Positions 43,059-54,300 of a stretch of 64,000 bases of DNA are shown piece after piece. The position numbers were made by a program, and so were the translations under genes. A model generated the notes under the pieces. It was not told the origin of the DNA. It saw only the letters and a program-made list of their open reading frames with translations, and made no database searches. The stretch is taken from the NCBI GenBank assembly GCA_030674185.1, contig JAPXFY010000013.1:50719067-50783066 (forward strand). Reading direction: 5' to 3'. Source of the stretch: Monoplex corrugatus (lineage: Eukaryota > Mollusca > Gastropoda > Littorinimorpha > Ranellidae). Numbering within the stretch: position 1 is the stretch's first letter; each line of letters begins with the position of its first letter.

Positions 43059-44912
43059 CTAGATGGGCTGTCTGCTTGGTCCAAGCAGCGTTGCCTGTGA
43101 CTGTACAGACCAATGCGAGAGAGGCAGTCTGTCGCAGCGGTCGCATGTGTATGCTGATGCTGGTCTGTTGGCTGTCATCCCTTTTCTGCGAACTCGCTTT
43201 TCTGCTGCAGCAGCTGACAGTTTGTCCTCACCAATCCGCAGCTGTTTCTTGAGAGTAGTTCTCCAGCTGTTGCGGTCGTCTGCGAGGTCCTCCCAGGACT
43301 CAGTTTTGATCTCAAGCGCCTTCATGTCACGCTTGCAAACGTCTTTGTATCTCAGCTGTGGGCGGCCAATGTTTCTCTGCCCTGTGGCAAGCTCACTATA
43401 AAGGATGTCTTTTGGGATGCGACCATCTTCCATGCGGCGAACGTGGCCCAACCAGCGCAGCCGACGCTGTCTCAGCATGGTATGCATGGTTGGGAGGCCA
43501 GCGCAGGTTAGGACTTCGGTGTTGGTCACCTTGTCTTGCCAGGAAATGCCAAGTATGCGCCGTAGGCTTCTCAGGTGGAAGGTATTGAGCCTTTTCTCCT
43601 GATGAGCATGCGTGGTCCACGCCTCGCTGCCATACAGCAAGGTGCTGAGGACACAGGCGTTGTATACAGCCATCTTTGTCTTTGTGGTCAGCTTGGGATT
43701 TGTCCACACCCTTTGTGTGAGGTGGGCTAGTGTTGTGGCTGCCTTCCCGATCCTCTTGTCGACCTCTGTGTCAAAGGAGAGGTTATCAGTGATGGTGGAC
43801 CCAAGATATGTGAATTGATGGATGGCTTCAAGCTCGTAGTCATCAATGGTGATGGCTGGTGGAGATGGCGTGTCTTGGCCCAGGACTTTTGTCTTCTTAA
43901 GACTGATGGTCAGACCAAAATCTTTGCAGGCCTGGGAGAAGCGGTCCATTAGTGACTGCAAGTCCCACTGAGTATGGGTCACAACTGCGGCATCGTCGGC
44001 AAATAGCAAGTCTCTGATAAGGGCTTCACGGACCTTTGTCCTTGCTCTGAGGCGGGCGAGGTTGAAGAGCCTGCCATCTGATCTGGTCCGCAGGTGGATC
44101 CCTTCTTGTGCTGTGCTGAACGCATGCCTCAGGAGGAGAGCGAAGAAGATTCCAAAGAGGGTTGGGGCCAGGACGCAGCCTTGTTTCACACCGCTGCGTA
44201 CGTCGAAGGGCTTGGAGAGGTTTCCGTTGAACTGCACCATCCCTTTCATGTTTGAGTGGAAGGACTCAATTAAGCTGTGCAGTTTGGGGGGGCAGCCGAT
44301 TTTTCGGAGAGCCCTGAAAAGGCCATCTCTGCTGATTAGGTCAAAGGCCTTGGTGAGGTCAATGAATGCCACATACAGGGGCATCCGCTGCTCTCTGCAC
44401 TTCTCCTGGATTTGGCGAAGGGAGAAGACCATGTCTACCGTGGATCTCTCTGCTCGAAAACCACACTGTGATTCCGGGTAGACGCGTTCAGCCAGTTTCT
44501 GCAGGCGGATTAGGAGGACCCGAGCATAGACTTTGCCAACAATGCTGAGGAGCGAGATACCTCTGTAGTTGTTGCAGTCGCTCCTTTCGCCCTTGTTTTT
44601 GTACAGGGTGACGATCTTGACGTCCCTCATGTCCTGTGGTACAGCTCCTTCATTCCAACACTGACAGAGAACTGCGTGCAAAGGGTGCAGAAGAGAAGTC
44701 TTGCAGTGCTTGATGAGGTCTGGGGGAATTCCGTCGTTGCCAGGTGCCTTCCCTGATGCCAGGCTATCAATGGCCTTGCTGAGTTCGTCCGCAGTTGGCT
44801 CTGCGTCAAGTTCTTCCATTACCGGCATGCACTTGATGGCATCGAGGGCTAAGGGGGACACCATGTTCTGTGTGGAGTAGAGGTCGGAGTAGTGTTCCGC
44901 CCATCTTTCCAT
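43059..44912 (-). pseudogene. LINE reverse transcriptase
   Basis: Open for 617 codons. Reverse transcriptase blocks: SGKAPGNDGIPPDLIKHC, VTLYKNKGERSDCNNYRGIS, QCGFRAERSTVDMVFSLRQ, VAFIDLTKAFDLISRDGL, GVKQGCVLAPTLFGIFFALL and the catalytic LLFADDAAVV. Then LNTFHLRSLRRILGISWQDK, LRWLGHVRRM and GRPQLRYKDVCKRDMKALEI. A CDRC motif near 43133 begins a C-terminal zinc finger whose second half is in another frame because of a one-base shift near 43110. The polymerase core looks intact; the upstream link to the endonuclease is broken. Confidence 0.92.
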
Positions 44913-44919
44913 CTGTTGG

Positions 44920-45645
44920 CTAGGATTGCTGATTACTTCCCCAGTGGAGGATTTGAGGGTGGCGATCTTGCTCTGTGTTGGTCCCAGTGCCTTCTTGATG
45001 CCACATACATTCCTCGGATGTTGCCTCTTTCAACAGCACTCTGTGTCTCTTCGCTGAGCTCTGTCCAGTACTCGTTTGCGCAGCGCCTGGCGTTAAGCTG
45101 AACCTTACTTCTGGCAGCCCTGAGGATTTGCAGATTCTTCTCACTGGGTGACCGCTTATACTTGGTGAGTGCGGCACGCTTGGCCTCAACAGTGGGAGTC
45201 ATCTCTGATGATTTGGCCTCAAACCAGTCGTGGGACTTCACAGTTTTCTTCCCAAAGGTGGCCATAGCAATGCGGTGCATGGTGTCTCGTAGCGTTTCCC
45301 ATCAGTGGCAGAGTCTCTGGACTGCAATGCATCGTATTCTCTCTGAAAGGCCTCTGCGAACTGTTCTACAAGATCTGGCTGAGACATCTTGCTGACGTCA
45401 ATGCGAGGGTTCCCTTGTTTCTTTGAGCAGTGGAACTTCTTTGGTTGTAGCCTGATCTTGCAACAACCAGAGAGTGGTCTGTGTCGCAGTCTGCGCTGTG
45501 ATAAGAGCGCTTGTGGAGAACGTTTTTGATAGCGGCACGTCTTACAAGGATCAAATCCAGTTGGTGCCAATGTTTTGAGCGGGGATGCCTCCAGGAGACT
45601 TTGTGCTGAGGCTTCGTCTTGAAGAAGGAGTTGGCGATGCACAGT
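44920..45645 (-). pseudogene. LINE linker between endonuclease and RT, frameshifted
   Basis: Sequences such as MSQPDLVEQFAEAFQREYDA and MHRIAMATFGKKTVKSHDWF through ARRCANEYWTELSEETQSAV are consecutive parts of one linker, now in different frames. Shifts fall near 45465, 45298 and 45003. Confidence 0.8.
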
Positions 45646-46223
45646 TCATGGCAGGCGCAAAACTCAAGCAGTCGCTGTCCATTCTCATTCATTTTCCCCA
45701 CTCCAAAGGAACCGAGGCAGAAGGGCCATGAGTCATTGTCTGCACCCACTCTGGCGTTGAAGTCGCCCAGGAGAACAAGTTGTTCTGTCCTGGGGATGTT
45801 CCTTATGGTTGATGCAAGATTTTCGTAGAACTCATCCTTGGTGTCTGAAGAGGCGGACAGAGTTGGGGCATAAACGCTGATGAGAGTGACATAGCCTTCG
45901 GTGGTGTTGAGGCGGAGAGTCAAGAGTCGTTCTGAATCGCCGCTGCCTGGTTCAATCATGTTCAGCAGGCTGTTCCTTACTGCAAAGCCTACTCCGTGCT
46001 CTCTTGGGGCATCAGAACTCTTTCCTTGCCAGAAGAAGGTGTAGTCCCTTTTCTTTAGTGTTCCTGAGTCAGCCAGCCGTGTTTCCTGCAGAGTGGCAAT
46101 GTCCACATTGAGCCTCTTTAGTTCGCTGTTTATGACGGCGGTTTTTCTGGCGTCGCTGATGTCTTGCAGATCTTGGGAGAGCCCAGGCATCATTGTTCGG
46201 ACATTCCAACAGCCCAGTTTCAC
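45366..46223 (-). pseudogene. LINE APE-type endonuclease
   Basis: Starts MKLGCWNVRTMMPGLSQD, a usual first motif for APE endonucleases, and keeps all expected catalytic blocks: WNVRT (Asn), LQETRL (Glu), SVYAPT, LLGDFNARVG (Asp/Asn), LDLILVRR and SADCDTDHSLV (Asp-His). It nicks the target DNA to prime reverse transcription. The frame is lost just after the final motif, near 45465. Because the catalytic domain itself is uninterrupted, this element is relatively recent despite its frameshifts. Confidence 0.92.
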
Positions 46224-47010
46224 TGCTGATCCTTTTCCTGATCCGTGTCTTGAATTTGAATTTTTCTTTTTGTTTGGTGCGGTAATTAACGACCTGCTTG
46301 TCAGATTTTCTCCTAATCTTCATGCACTCAATGAAGAAGGTAGGTCGTGGCGGGACAGCACCTAACTGGCTGGGGGCTGCCCAACTTAGGCGGGCGGTAG
46401 CTGTCCAGTAAGACACGAAGGTCTCTCCCACCGTCAAAAGCAATCCCTGGCGTCAGCTCTACGCCAGTTGAGCAATGACTTATCACCGGTATCTGTTGCT
46501 TCCCGTGTTGTGCCGACACTAGTGTTAGTAGCGAGGCTGGAGTGTCCTCTCCATGTCGTAGGTGCAGAGTGTTTGTGGATGAATGGACGGATGTAAGCCT
46601 GGGCAGTGTAATATGGAAGACAGGCTGTTGCCCATGCAACTTGTCCCCCCTCTCCACCTCGCTGACAGATCCAAAGGAACAGCAGGGCTGTTACGTTTTG
46701 GTGCCAACGCGGCCGCAGGAGCTGCCGGAAAGTGACAAAGTTTGCCATCCAACCGCCTTAGGGGCCCCACACCGGATTTACTGTCAGGGTTTACTCCCTT
46801 AGCTAGATGGTCGCGGGTAGCTCTCCAGAGCTGGCGCCCTTTGATGGATCTAATTTATTTCCACCAGGGTTTCTAGCCACCCTCCTCACCATCCTCCTGA
46901 GAGGACTGGTGGGGTTGCTGGTTTAGTCGCCAGCAATTCGACCCTGTGACAGGTAGTACTGGGTTCCAGGTTACCAGTAGCGGATACATCTATCCGACCT
47001 GACCTGTGCA
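46224..47010 (-). other. 5' leader of the LINE at 43005-47010
   Basis: GC-richer than its surroundings and without a long frame. It runs up to about 47010, where composition returns to AT-rich. It probably holds the internal promoter, as expected for APE-type LINEs; no promoter element is directly visible. Confidence 0.6.
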
Positions 47011-47299
47011 TAATATAAGCTTTAAGTAAACTTATTCCTTCTGTTTATCATTCAATGTTGTTCAGCATAATATACATACTCATCTTATATAGTGTTTAAT
47101 GGCAGTTGCATTGCAGAACTTTATTGAGCTGTCCACACACCCGTTATATATATATATAACTGGGCAAGCTCAATTATACAACAATCACCTTGTGGTCAAT
47201 GTCAACTAAATTCAACCAAGGCTGACATAAAAACCATACATTTCTTGGCAAAAATTATGTAATTGTATATGTATAATACATGACTTCTATTGACAAAAA

Positions 47300-48475
47300 C
47301 CTTTTATAACAATATTTTACTCCTTTTGTCTTAATCAATTTGTATCAAATTTGTGTATGGTGCCCATTTCTGTACAGATTTATCATATTGCATGTTATTG
47401 TTGAATACATATCTGTCTATCTCATAAGCTTTTTTTAGATCTGTTAAGAATAATTGACGTGTTGGTTTTACTTTTCTTATTCTGCATTTGTAAATAGTAT
47501 ACTTTGCTAGTAATAACATGTGCAAAAAAACAACAAACAATTATCTGTTTTTGTTTTGTCATTTCCAAAGAGTACTAACAACTGATTTAGTTCCAATCTG
47601 TCACAGTTTGTACATTTTCCTTTTATGTATTCTGTGAATTCTGCCCAAAAACTTTGCACATGTCGACATGTCCACAAGTAATGCGAAATAGAATCTTTCC
47701 CTTCTTCACTAAAGCTACACCTATTGTTTTCTATGACTCCCATATCTTTTAGGATTGAATTTGTCACCAAAACCCGATAGTTAATTTTTATTTGAAACCA
47801 TTTTAACCTTACTTCTTTTTTTTTTCTTTTTTTTTTTTTTTTTTTTTTCTTTTTTTTTTTTGTTTCCTTGAAAATATTTGACCAAGGAATTTCCATTTTC
47901 AGAGTTCTTTCCCATCCCCCACATGCATTAGGTAACACTGGTTTACCAATCAGTGTTTCATAAAATATTTTTGTTCCCTAAGGAGCACGAATCATTTGGC
48001 TGAATGCTTTGTGGTATTCAGTTTCTTCGTTATTGTTGTTTTCTAATTTTATTTTATTTTTTCTCAAGAATTCTTTGATAGAACTCACGCAGCCGAAGTA
48101 TCTAAGGCTTTGAACTGGACGTTGCAAGATGTTTTGGAACTCATTAACATTCATAAATTTACCGTCCTCTTTTAGGAAATCTTTTACATGAAGAACATTG
48201 TCTTCTGCCCACTCATCAAAATAAAATTCTTTTCCAACAATTTTGGATTTGTTATTGTAAAATAGGGATTCCATCAATATGTCTTTATAGTTGTATGAAT
48301 CAGTTGTTTTTTTTAATTCTATGTAGCTTTTGAAAACATCTTTCCAAAACATATTTACTGGGCGACCTCCAATTTCAAGTACCAAAGACCCATACTCCTC
48401 CAATATTTCAACTTGTGGGTATTCTTTAATCAGAATTTGTTTCCATTTTGCATTGTATGTCGGCATAGCACTTCT
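47300..48475 (-). pseudogene. L1/Tx1-like LINE ORF2 C-terminal remnant
   Basis: 48466-47978 encodes MFWKDVFKSYIELKKTT, SLFYNNKSKIVGKEFYFDEW, NVNEFQNILQ and RYFGCVSSIKEFLRK. After a frame change, 47938-47507 gives MEIPWSNIFKETK, a Lys-rich run from a poly-T tract, then RLKWFQIKINYRVLVTNSIL, CSFSEEGKDSISHYLWTC and FWAEF. The order W..IF / LKWFQ..INYR.L.TN / C.F...ISH.LW.C / FW is the post-RT region of L1/Tx1-like LINEs. The RT and endonuclease are absent. It lies in the right part of the TIR transposon. Confidence 0.75.
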
Positions 48476-48762
48476 TTAACTATGTTAGTTTTAGCGAATT
48501 AATGAATGCTGGTATGTGAGGGATTGTAATTCCACCGGCTGTGCTTTAATTAAGTATTAAAATCTACGGAAACACATACTTAAATGGGTCTGTTTGATTA
48601 CTCACAGCGGAAAGTAACCTCAGAAAGCTAGGGGATTTAAAGAAAAAGAGATTTAAGTCAATTCTGGATATGGAGACATTCAGGGTTGGGGATGGTAGGT
48701 TTCAAACTTACTGTCCTGACACTTCCGCGTCTGATGCCGCTTTAATCCTACAAACCCTAGGC
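48476..48762. other. No gene seen; interior of the TIR transposon
   Basis: AT-rich, non-coding. Confidence 0.45.
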
Positions 48763-48942
<180 letters not shown>

Positions 48943-49408
48943 ATGTTTTGACTGGTGTATGTGAACTTTGCACAGTGGTCTGTATGGCAGGCCTACGTAT
49001 ATAACATGTCAGGGTCATAAGTTAGCCTCCTCCTTAGTGTTAGTACACAGCCCAGCTGTCCTGCCAGAGGAGACCACTGAGCTGTTAAACATCTATGAGC
49101 AGCCACTTAATTAACCCTCCATTTCGGCCACAGCACTCTACCGCAAAAGCTGGTAAAGTTGGATAGTACTGTGTGGCAGGGAACAGAATCAGGTGTTTGT
49201 CTTTCTAGGTCAGTGTCGGAAGGTACCAGCAGTCAGTGGTACCCTATGCGTGTAACCACTTGCTCACTTCTTTTGCATGACTGCTTTAAGTTGTAATAAA
49301 TAAATAAATAACTTGTCATGATATTGGAAAAATAACTCTACCATAGCAAAGCTGACATGTTTCTGAGTGCAGTGATATAAAAAAATGAAAATGTGAAAAA
49401 ATGACATT
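48943..49408. other. No gene seen; right arm of the TIR transposon
   Basis: Non-coding. A complement GTGAGCAAGTGGTTACACGC near 49243-49265 is faintly tRNA-like, but I cannot support a SINE. A TAAATAAATAAATAA run lies at about 49299-49313. Confidence 0.45.
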
Positions 49409-49434
49409 TAGTACCTTCTGGCTGGGACCCCTCG

Positions 49435-49970
49435 ATATGCACATTAGAAATAGCCAGCAGAATCGGCCAAATTAAAACAGCGTTCACGAAAATGAAAAGC
49501 ATTCTTAGCATCAAAGGCTCATCAATTAACACCAGAAAAAGAGTTATTCAGTTTTATGTAGAACTAATACTGTTGTACGGATGTGAAGCATGGACAGTCG
49601 TCACACAAAGTCAGAACAAGATTGAGGCAGCTGAAATATAGTTTCTAAGAAGAATGTTAAGAGTTCTGTGGACAGCAAAGAAAACAAACGAAAGAGTCTT
49701 GAAGGAGGCAGACACAAAAAGAACATTAATGAAGAAGATTAGGCAAAGACAAGCTACATTTATTGGACATTTTATGAGGCAAAAGAAATTTGGGCACCTA
49801 GTCACAACTGGAAAGCTGGAGGGGAAAAGAGCACCAAGTGGACTCGGGGAGAAAATATTGGACGGACTTGCGCAGTGGATGAAGACAGACAGGGTGGGAG
49901 AGTAGGCCTACTTGCAGCGACAAAGGATAGATTCATATGGAGGGCGTGGCATATGATGATGATGACTAAA
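49435..49970 (+). pseudogene. RTE reverse transcriptase C terminus, copy A piece 3
   Basis: Matches the RTE C terminus in order: the GCEAW region near 49580, then RRMLRVLWTAKKTNERV, DTKRTLMKKIRQRQATFIGH, KRAPSGLGEKILDGLAQWMK. Stops are present upstream of 49654 (for example TAG near 49640). It ends in an ATGATGATGA tail at 49955-49966, the same tail type as copies B and C. Confidence 0.88.
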
Positions 49971-50040
49971 CGTGTGTGTGTGTGTGTGTGTGTGTGCGTG
50001 CGTGCGTGTCTGTATGTGTGTGTGTGTGTTTTTGAGGTAG
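49971..50040. repeat. (TG)n microsatellite
   Basis: TG tract with CGTG interruptions directly after the RTE tail. Confidence 0.9.
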
Positions 50041-50307
50041 AGACTAGTACTCATTTTGTTATTTTCTTCTCCTTTATTCTATAGCATGCTTTTGACATTA
50101 TATCTTTGTTCTGTATCAGTACAATCAGTAGATAGTTATCTTTGACACTGAACAGCAGCGCCTGACACGCCAAACCTAAACTTACCATATTAGAACAGTT
50201 CACTTCATGTTCAGGTATGATGCGGTGATAAAATGTTCGTCTTTCAAAAAACAATGCAAGGAAACTCACTATCTCAGTCATGCCGCCTGCAGCTTAGAAT
50301 ACGTTGT

Positions 50308-50500
50308 TTAACCCTTTGACTACCGCACCCTGACCACCAAAGTCCTGTATTGTCAACCGTGCGACCAAAGTAAAAACATAACACTTTGACTCTCTCCCCC
50401 TGTCCTTCAGATTCCTGTTGGAAGCTGGTGGATAAAGTGAGGGAATGAATGGGTTAAATTTTTGCAGTTGGTGGATAGGGTACGGGAGTTAAAGGGTTAA
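50308..50500. mobile_element. TTAA-ended nested-palindrome MITE, copy 3
   Basis: TTAACCCTTTGACTACCGC at the left and GGGAGTTAAAGGGTTAA-like sequence at the right form outer arms. Inner arms CACTTTGACTCTCTCCCC and GTGAGGGAATGAATGGGTTAA flank a decayed centre near 50415. Structure as in copies 1, 2 and 4. Confidence 0.8.
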
Positions 50501-50992
50501 AACGTTCTAAAAACATGTCTACGCATCCAACACCCTGATGATAACAAACTGAAGAGCGAGATGGTCAGGCCATTCTAGCTGTCTCCCTTTTCATACAAAA
50601 AAAAAAAAAAAAAAAAAAACACAGAAATTCCGTGTTCTGTACTTGTCAGTATTCCTATAGCATGACCTCTAAGAAACTTCAGTTGAAACAAAACTTAACG
50701 TGCATTGAGATCCATGGTAGACTGTGAAACATCTTCGATGCTGCCCTACATGATAAGGGTAAATTGGGCAGTAAGTAATACGTCTGGGTGGAACAGTATA
50801 AAGGCAATACCTGCAACATGAAAATAGTCTGTTCTCTGCCCATTTTAAGGTCCATTCATTCCAGGGATGTCAGCTTAGTGCTTCTTAGGCGCTGTCCTCC
50901 TAACCTCAGCCTCTTCTTCCGTGACCATCTCCTCTCCCTCCCCCCTCTCGTTCACTTGAAGATCTCGCAAGCCCGTAGGAATTTGCTCAGGC
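50501..50992. other. No gene seen; poly-A run
   Basis: Contains an A homopolymer at about 50598-50619. Nothing else recognised. Confidence 0.5.
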
Positions 50993-51284
50993 TTAACCCT
51001 TTGACTCCCGCACTCTGTCCAAAGCATCCTGCATTGTGAGAGAGAGAGAGTGTGTGTGTGTGTGTGTGTACGCGCGCGCGCGCGCGCGCGTGTGTGTTGT
51101 GTGTTTGAGGTGAAGACTAGTACTCATTTATATCATTTTCCTCTCCATGCTAATAAAACAAAAACTTAATCCTTAGACTCCGTCACCCTATCCAGCAGCT
51201 TTCTGCAGAAAGCTGGTGGATATGATAAGTCAAAGGGTTAAGTTTTTGCAGTTGGTAGATAGGGTGCGGGAGTCAAAGAGTTAA
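50993..51284. mobile_element. TTAA-ended MITE, copy 4, with AG-TG-CG-TG microsatellite
   Basis: Outer arms TTAACCCTTTGACTCCCGC and GCGGGAGTCAAAGAGTTAA, inner palindrome centred near 51208 (AGCTTTCTGCAGAAAGCT). The left spacer is expanded by AG, TG and a pure (CG)n tract at about 51071-51090. The alternating CG/TG run is the kind of sequence that favours left-handed DNA. Confidence 0.8.
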
Positions 51285-51339
51285 GGAGTCTGCCAGGTAA
51301 GACGGCGTATTGGGTGGAGCGCATGCGGAATTCTCCAAT

Positions 51340-54300
51340 AAGCTCTGAAGAGGCATATATAGGGAGACTGGCAGTTAGCTCTGAAAGAGATATGTAGGCA
51401 GGTATGCAGTTAGCTCTGTAAAGACTTATTAAAACGGGAGGTTGGCAGTTAGCTCTGTAAAGACTTATTAAAACGGGAGGTTGGCAGTTAGCTCTGTAAT
51501 GATATATGAAAACGGTGATGGCAGTCAGCTCTGTAGAGATATATAAAAATGGAGACCAGCAGTGAGCTCTGTAGAGATATATAAAATGGAGACCAGCAGT
51601 GAGCTCTGTAGAGATATATAAAAATGGAGACCAGCAGTGAGCTCTGTAGAGACATATACAGGGAGACCAGCAGTTAGCTCTGTACAGACATACATATAGG
51701 GGGATGGGCAGTTGACTCTGTACAGACGTACATATAGGGGATGGGCAGTTAGCTCTGTAGAGACATACATATAGGGGGATGGGCAGTTAGCTCTGTAGAG
51801 ACATACATATAGGGGGATGGGCAGTTGACTGTACAGACATACATATAGGGGGATGGGCAGTTAGCTCTGTACAGACATACATATAGGGGGTGGGCAGTTA
51901 GCTCTGTGCAGACATACATATAGGGGGATGGGCAGTTGACTCTGTACAGACATACATATAGGGGGATGGGCAGTTAGCTCTGTAGAGACATATACAGGGA
52001 GACCAGCAGTTAGCTCTGTAGAGACATATACAGGGAGACGGGCAGTTAGCTCTGTAGAGACATATACAGGGAGACCAGCAGTTAGCTCTGTAGAAACATA
52101 CATACAGGGGGATGGGCAATTAGCTCTGTAGAGACATATACAGGGAGACCAGCAGTTAGCTCTGTAGAGACATATCAATAGGGATGGGCAGTTAGCTCTG
52201 TACAGACATACATATAGGGGGATGGGCAGATTGAGTACTAAACATACATATAGGGGATGGCAGTTGACTGTGTACAACATACATATAGGGGGAGGCAGTT
52301 ACTCTGTACAGACAATACATATAGGGGGATGGCAGTTAGCTCTGTACAGACATACATATAGGGGGATGGGCAGTTTGTACTTTGTACAGACATACATATA
52401 TAGGGGATGGGCAGTTGACTGTGTACAGACATACATATAGGGGATGGGCAGTTAGCTCTGTACAGACATACATATAGGGGGATGGGCAGTTAGCTCTGTA
52501 CAGACATGTATACATATAGGGGGATGGACAGTTAGCTCTGTAGAGACATGTATACATATAGGGGGATGGGCAGTTAGCTCTGTAGAGACATGCATATAGG
52601 GGGATGGGCAGTTATCTCTGTAGAGACATACATATAGGGGGATGGGCAGTTAGCTCTGTAGAGACATATACAGGGAGACCAGCAGTTAGCTCTGTAGAGA
52701 CATAATAGGGAGACGGCAGTTAGCTCTGTAGAGAATACATATAGGGGGATGGGCAGATTAGCTCTGTAGAGACATACAGGAGACCAGCAGTTAGCTCTGT
52801 AGAGACATATACAGGGAACCAGCAGTTAGCTCTGTAGAGACATGTAGGGAGACACAGTTAGCTCTATAGAGACATATACAGAGAGACCAGCAGTTAGCTC
52901 TGTAGAGACATACATATAGGGGATGGCAGTTAGCTCTGTAGAGACATACATATAGGGGATGGGCAGTTAGCTCTGTAGAGACATGTACAGGGAGACCGCG
53001 GTTAGCTCTGTAGAGACATACATATAGGGGATGGGCATTAGCTCTGTAGAGACATACATATATAAGGGGATGGGCAGTTAGCTCTTACTAAGATACATAT
53101 AAGGGAGACAGCAGTTAGCTCTGTAGAGACATACATATAGGGGATGGGCAGTTAGCTCTGTAGACAATACAGGAGACCAGCAGTAGCTCGTAGAGAGACA
53201 TGTACAGGTGATGACCGGCTGTTAGCTCTGTAGAACATACATATAGGGGGATGGGCAGTTAGCTCTGTAGAGACATACATATAGGGGGATGGACAGTTAG
53301 CTCTGTAGAGACATATACAGGGAGACGGCAGTTAGCTCTGTAAGAACATATACAGGGAGGACGGGCAGTTAGCTCTGTAGAGACATATACAGGGAGACGG
53401 GCAGTTAGCTCTGTAGAGACATACATATAGGGAGACCAGCAGTTAGCTCTGTAGAGACATATACAGGAAGACCAGCAGTTAGCTCTGTAGACATAAGGAG
53501 ACATACTTAATATAGGGGATGGGCAGTTAGCTCTGTAGAGACAATACAGGAGAACGGCAGTTAGCTCTGTAAACATATACAGGAGACCAGCAGTTAGCTC
53601 TGTAGAGACATACATAAGGGAGACGCAGTTAGCTCTGTAGAGACATACATAAGGGAGACGGCAGTTAGCTCTGTAGAGACATATACAGGGAGACCGGCAG
53701 TTAGCTCTGTAGAGACATATACAGGGGATGGCAGTTAGCTCTGTAAGACATATACAGGAGAGGGCAGTTAGCTCTGTAGAGACATATACAGAGACGCAGT
53801 TAGCTCTGTAGAGACATATACAGGGAGACCAGCAGTTAGCTGTAGAAACATACATACAGGGGATGGCATTAGCTCTGTAAGACATACATATAGGGGATGG
53901 GCAGTTAGCTCTGTAGCAGACATACATATAGGGGATGGGCAGTTGACTTGTACAGACATACATATAGGGGGATGGCAGTTGAACTGTGTACAGACATACA
54001 TATAGGGATGGGCAGTTGACTGTGTACAGACATACATAAGGGGGATGGGCAGTTAGCTCTGTAGAACATACATATAGGGATGGGCAGTTGACTGTGTACA
54101 GACATACATATAGGGGATGGCAGTTAGCTCTGTACAGACATACATATAGGGGATGGGCAGTTAGCTCTGTACAGACATACATATAGGGGGATGGGCAGTT
54201 GACTGTGTACAGACATACATATAGGGGATGGGCAGTTGACTGTGTACAGACATACATATAGGGGAGGCAGTTGACTGTGTACAGACATACATATAGGGGG

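Larger units (their letters stand above)
43005..47010 (-). mobile_element. Near full-length APE-type LINE with long 5' leader
   Basis: Minus strand: a GC-rich leader (about 47010-46224), an endonuclease with its start codon, linker, reverse transcriptase, a C-terminal zinc-finger-like end, then a short 3' end GACCGAAGGAGGCCTACTA near 43005. Domain order is that of single-ORF RTE-like LINEs; it is a different family from copies A-D. At least four frameshifts. I could not identify a convincing target-site duplication. It lies inside the TIR transposon at 42201-49434. Confidence 0.85.

Noticed and set aside
43005..47010. Target-site duplication for the full-length LINE
   Set aside because: Compared both flanks; only short AT-rich partial matches, none convincing.
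53259..54257. 332-codon frame repeating YVSTELTA / LYRANC
   Set aside because: By-product of the 37-bp satellite.
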